Source: a virus | Reading direction: 5' to 3' (one strand) | IMG/VR virus record: IMGVR_UViG_3300035670_000343 | Coordinates: 1 to 47,881 of that record | DNA length: 47,881 nucleotides | Shown here: one piece after another, positions 47,284 to 47,881 of the stretch | Numbering within the stretch: position 1 is the stretch's first letter | Layout: each line of letters starts with the position of its first letter | The notes under the pieces: model-generated | Told to the model about the DNA's origin: nothing | The model's database searches: none | The model's input: only the letters and a program-made list of their open reading frames with translations | Program-made: the position numbers and the translations under genes

Positions 47284-47462
47284 TTTGATACCTCATTATC
47301 ACAATACCAGTCTGGTATCGTAACCTCTTTTTCAAGCATTTCATATCTTTTTTCCACTAGTTTATTTGCGTTGATAATAAATGCTGCTATTTGGCCTAGA
47401 ATAAAGCAGTACATTAACATAAGTGTTAGAAGGGTTCCTTTTATGATATCTTCAATATTCAT
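47280..47462 (-). CDS. Single-pass membrane protein, 60 aa
   Basis: One transmembrane helix (GTLLTLMLMYCFILGQIAAF, 9-28) precedes a charged coiled-coil-like tail. Topology resembles the 51-aa protein at 11389-11544. The ATG follows GGGAGGTACCGAG and the stop overlaps the next start as ATGA. Function unknown. Confidence 0.6.
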   Translation of the reverse strand: MNIEDIIKGTLLTLMLMYCFILGQIAAFIINANKLVEKRYEMLEKEVTIPDWYCDNEVSK

Positions 47463-47476
47463 CTCGGTACCTCCCT

Positions 47477-47713
47477 TTATCTCTTGCCTGGTTTAGAATT
47501 AACATGTTCCTCGAGTATTCTAAGTGCGTCATCTACACTTGGATTTATGTGATGGACATGGAGATGCTGCATTTCGTAATTGATACTGGCTAAAATACAT
47601 GCTTCGCGAAGTTCGGATGGTGTAAATCGTGCTTGTCTTATTAGGTCCTCTAATAAACAAACCAAATGATGATATTCAGGATCATTTAAATATTTATCTC
47701 TTGGTGTTTTCAT
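47477..47713 (-). CDS. Hypothetical protein, 78 aa
   Basis: Helical, with a His-rich segment (MQHLHVHHINPSVDDAL). No family recognised. Its ATG overlaps the stop of the cysteine-rich gene that spans the join, showing the operon continues through the contig ends. Confidence 0.6.
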   Translation of the reverse strand: MKTPRDKYLNDPEYHHLVCLLEDLIRQARFTPSELREACILASINYEMQHLHVHHINPSVDDALRILEEHVNSKPGKR

Positions 47714-47881
47714 CCCGGCAACTCCTTTATCTTATTTTTCTTCTGTTCCCATTGAGAACAATGCTTATTCTTACTAATCCAGTCCCTCCAGTAGCAGGAA
47801 AGTTCATTACAACAATCACCTTTTATAGGGTTCGGAATTGGATCGGGCCACCAGTGTATACAGGTTTTACATGACCGTTTC
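47710..47881 (-). CDS. Cysteine-rich small protein (3' part, second copy)
   Basis: This is the same gene as 1-159, here with its true 3' end (TGA at 47710-47712) but missing the first base of the ATG at the window edge. The base change at 47766 lies within it. Joined across the ends it encodes 57 residues ending KIKELPG. Confidence 0.75.
   Translation of the reverse strand, partial: KRSCKTCIHWWPDPIPNPIKGDCCNELSCYWRDWISKNKHCSQWEQKKNKIKELPG
47725..47881. repeat. Terminal repeat, right copy
   Basis: Matches bases 1-157 except for T at 47766 against C at 42. See the left copy for interpretation. Confidence 0.95.

Overview
The window is a complete or nearly complete genome of a tailed double-stranded DNA phage, about 47.7 kb of unique sequence. 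Bases 1-157 recur at 47725-47881 with one mismatch, and the leftward genes close without a gap across that join, so the contig is circular. The structural set is a large terminase, a portal, an acidic scaffold, a major capsid protein, a tail adaptor, a nozzle-like protein and one 1565-residue internal or ejection-type protein. There is no tape measure, sheath or long-tail set, which points to a podovirus-like virion. I see no integrase, no tRNA and no phage RNA polymerase. The host cannot be named. Shine-Dalgarno sites are of the AAGGAGG type, coding DNA is AT-rich, and two proteins carry Sec signal peptides, so the host is a bacterium.

Layout. A leftward arm runs from 42643 through the join to about 12823. 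It holds replication and accessory genes: a uracil-DNA-glycosylase-like/PolA fusion polymerase, a DUF3987-like helicase, an OB-fold-like protein, a Sak4-like ATPase, a Cas4-like nuclease, an ATP-dependent ligase, a ParB-methyltransferase fusion, a sigma-region-2-like protein, and many small proteins, several with zinc-knuckle cysteines. A control region at 12017-13542 contains a large imperfect inverted repeat with iterons (putative origin), three near-consensus sigma-70 promoters and a small gene flanked by 33-base inverted repeats. A rightward arm, 13543-42646, carries packaging, glycosylation, receptor-binding, head, tail and ejection genes. The two arms converge with their stop codons sharing one TTAA.

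Two features stand out. First, a 27-base palindrome (arms AACTWTGATACA and TGTATCAWAGTT, 3-base centre) occurs 13 times around the circle. Twelve copies lie 7-54 bases upstream of a start codon, on both strands, and several are encoded inside the last codons of the preceding gene. It looks like a genome-wide operator. Second, the rightward arm interleaves three GT-A glycosyltransferases with the terminase and tail-fibre genes. All three have a DSH metal motif, a WGG or FGG motif, and a histidine exactly 28 residues after that W/F, an arrangement like eukaryotic polypeptide GalNAc-transferases. A fourth, GT-B-like transferase and two methyltransferase domains accompany them. Between them lies a gene for a protein with a 143-residue tract of only Thr and Ser. 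I propose a phage-encoded mucin-type O-glycosylation system acting on the virion; this is inference.

Receptor-binding genes at 18957-20606 and the middle of the tail spike near 25100-25620 have a different, more GC-rich composition, suggesting recent exchange. No endolysin was recognised.
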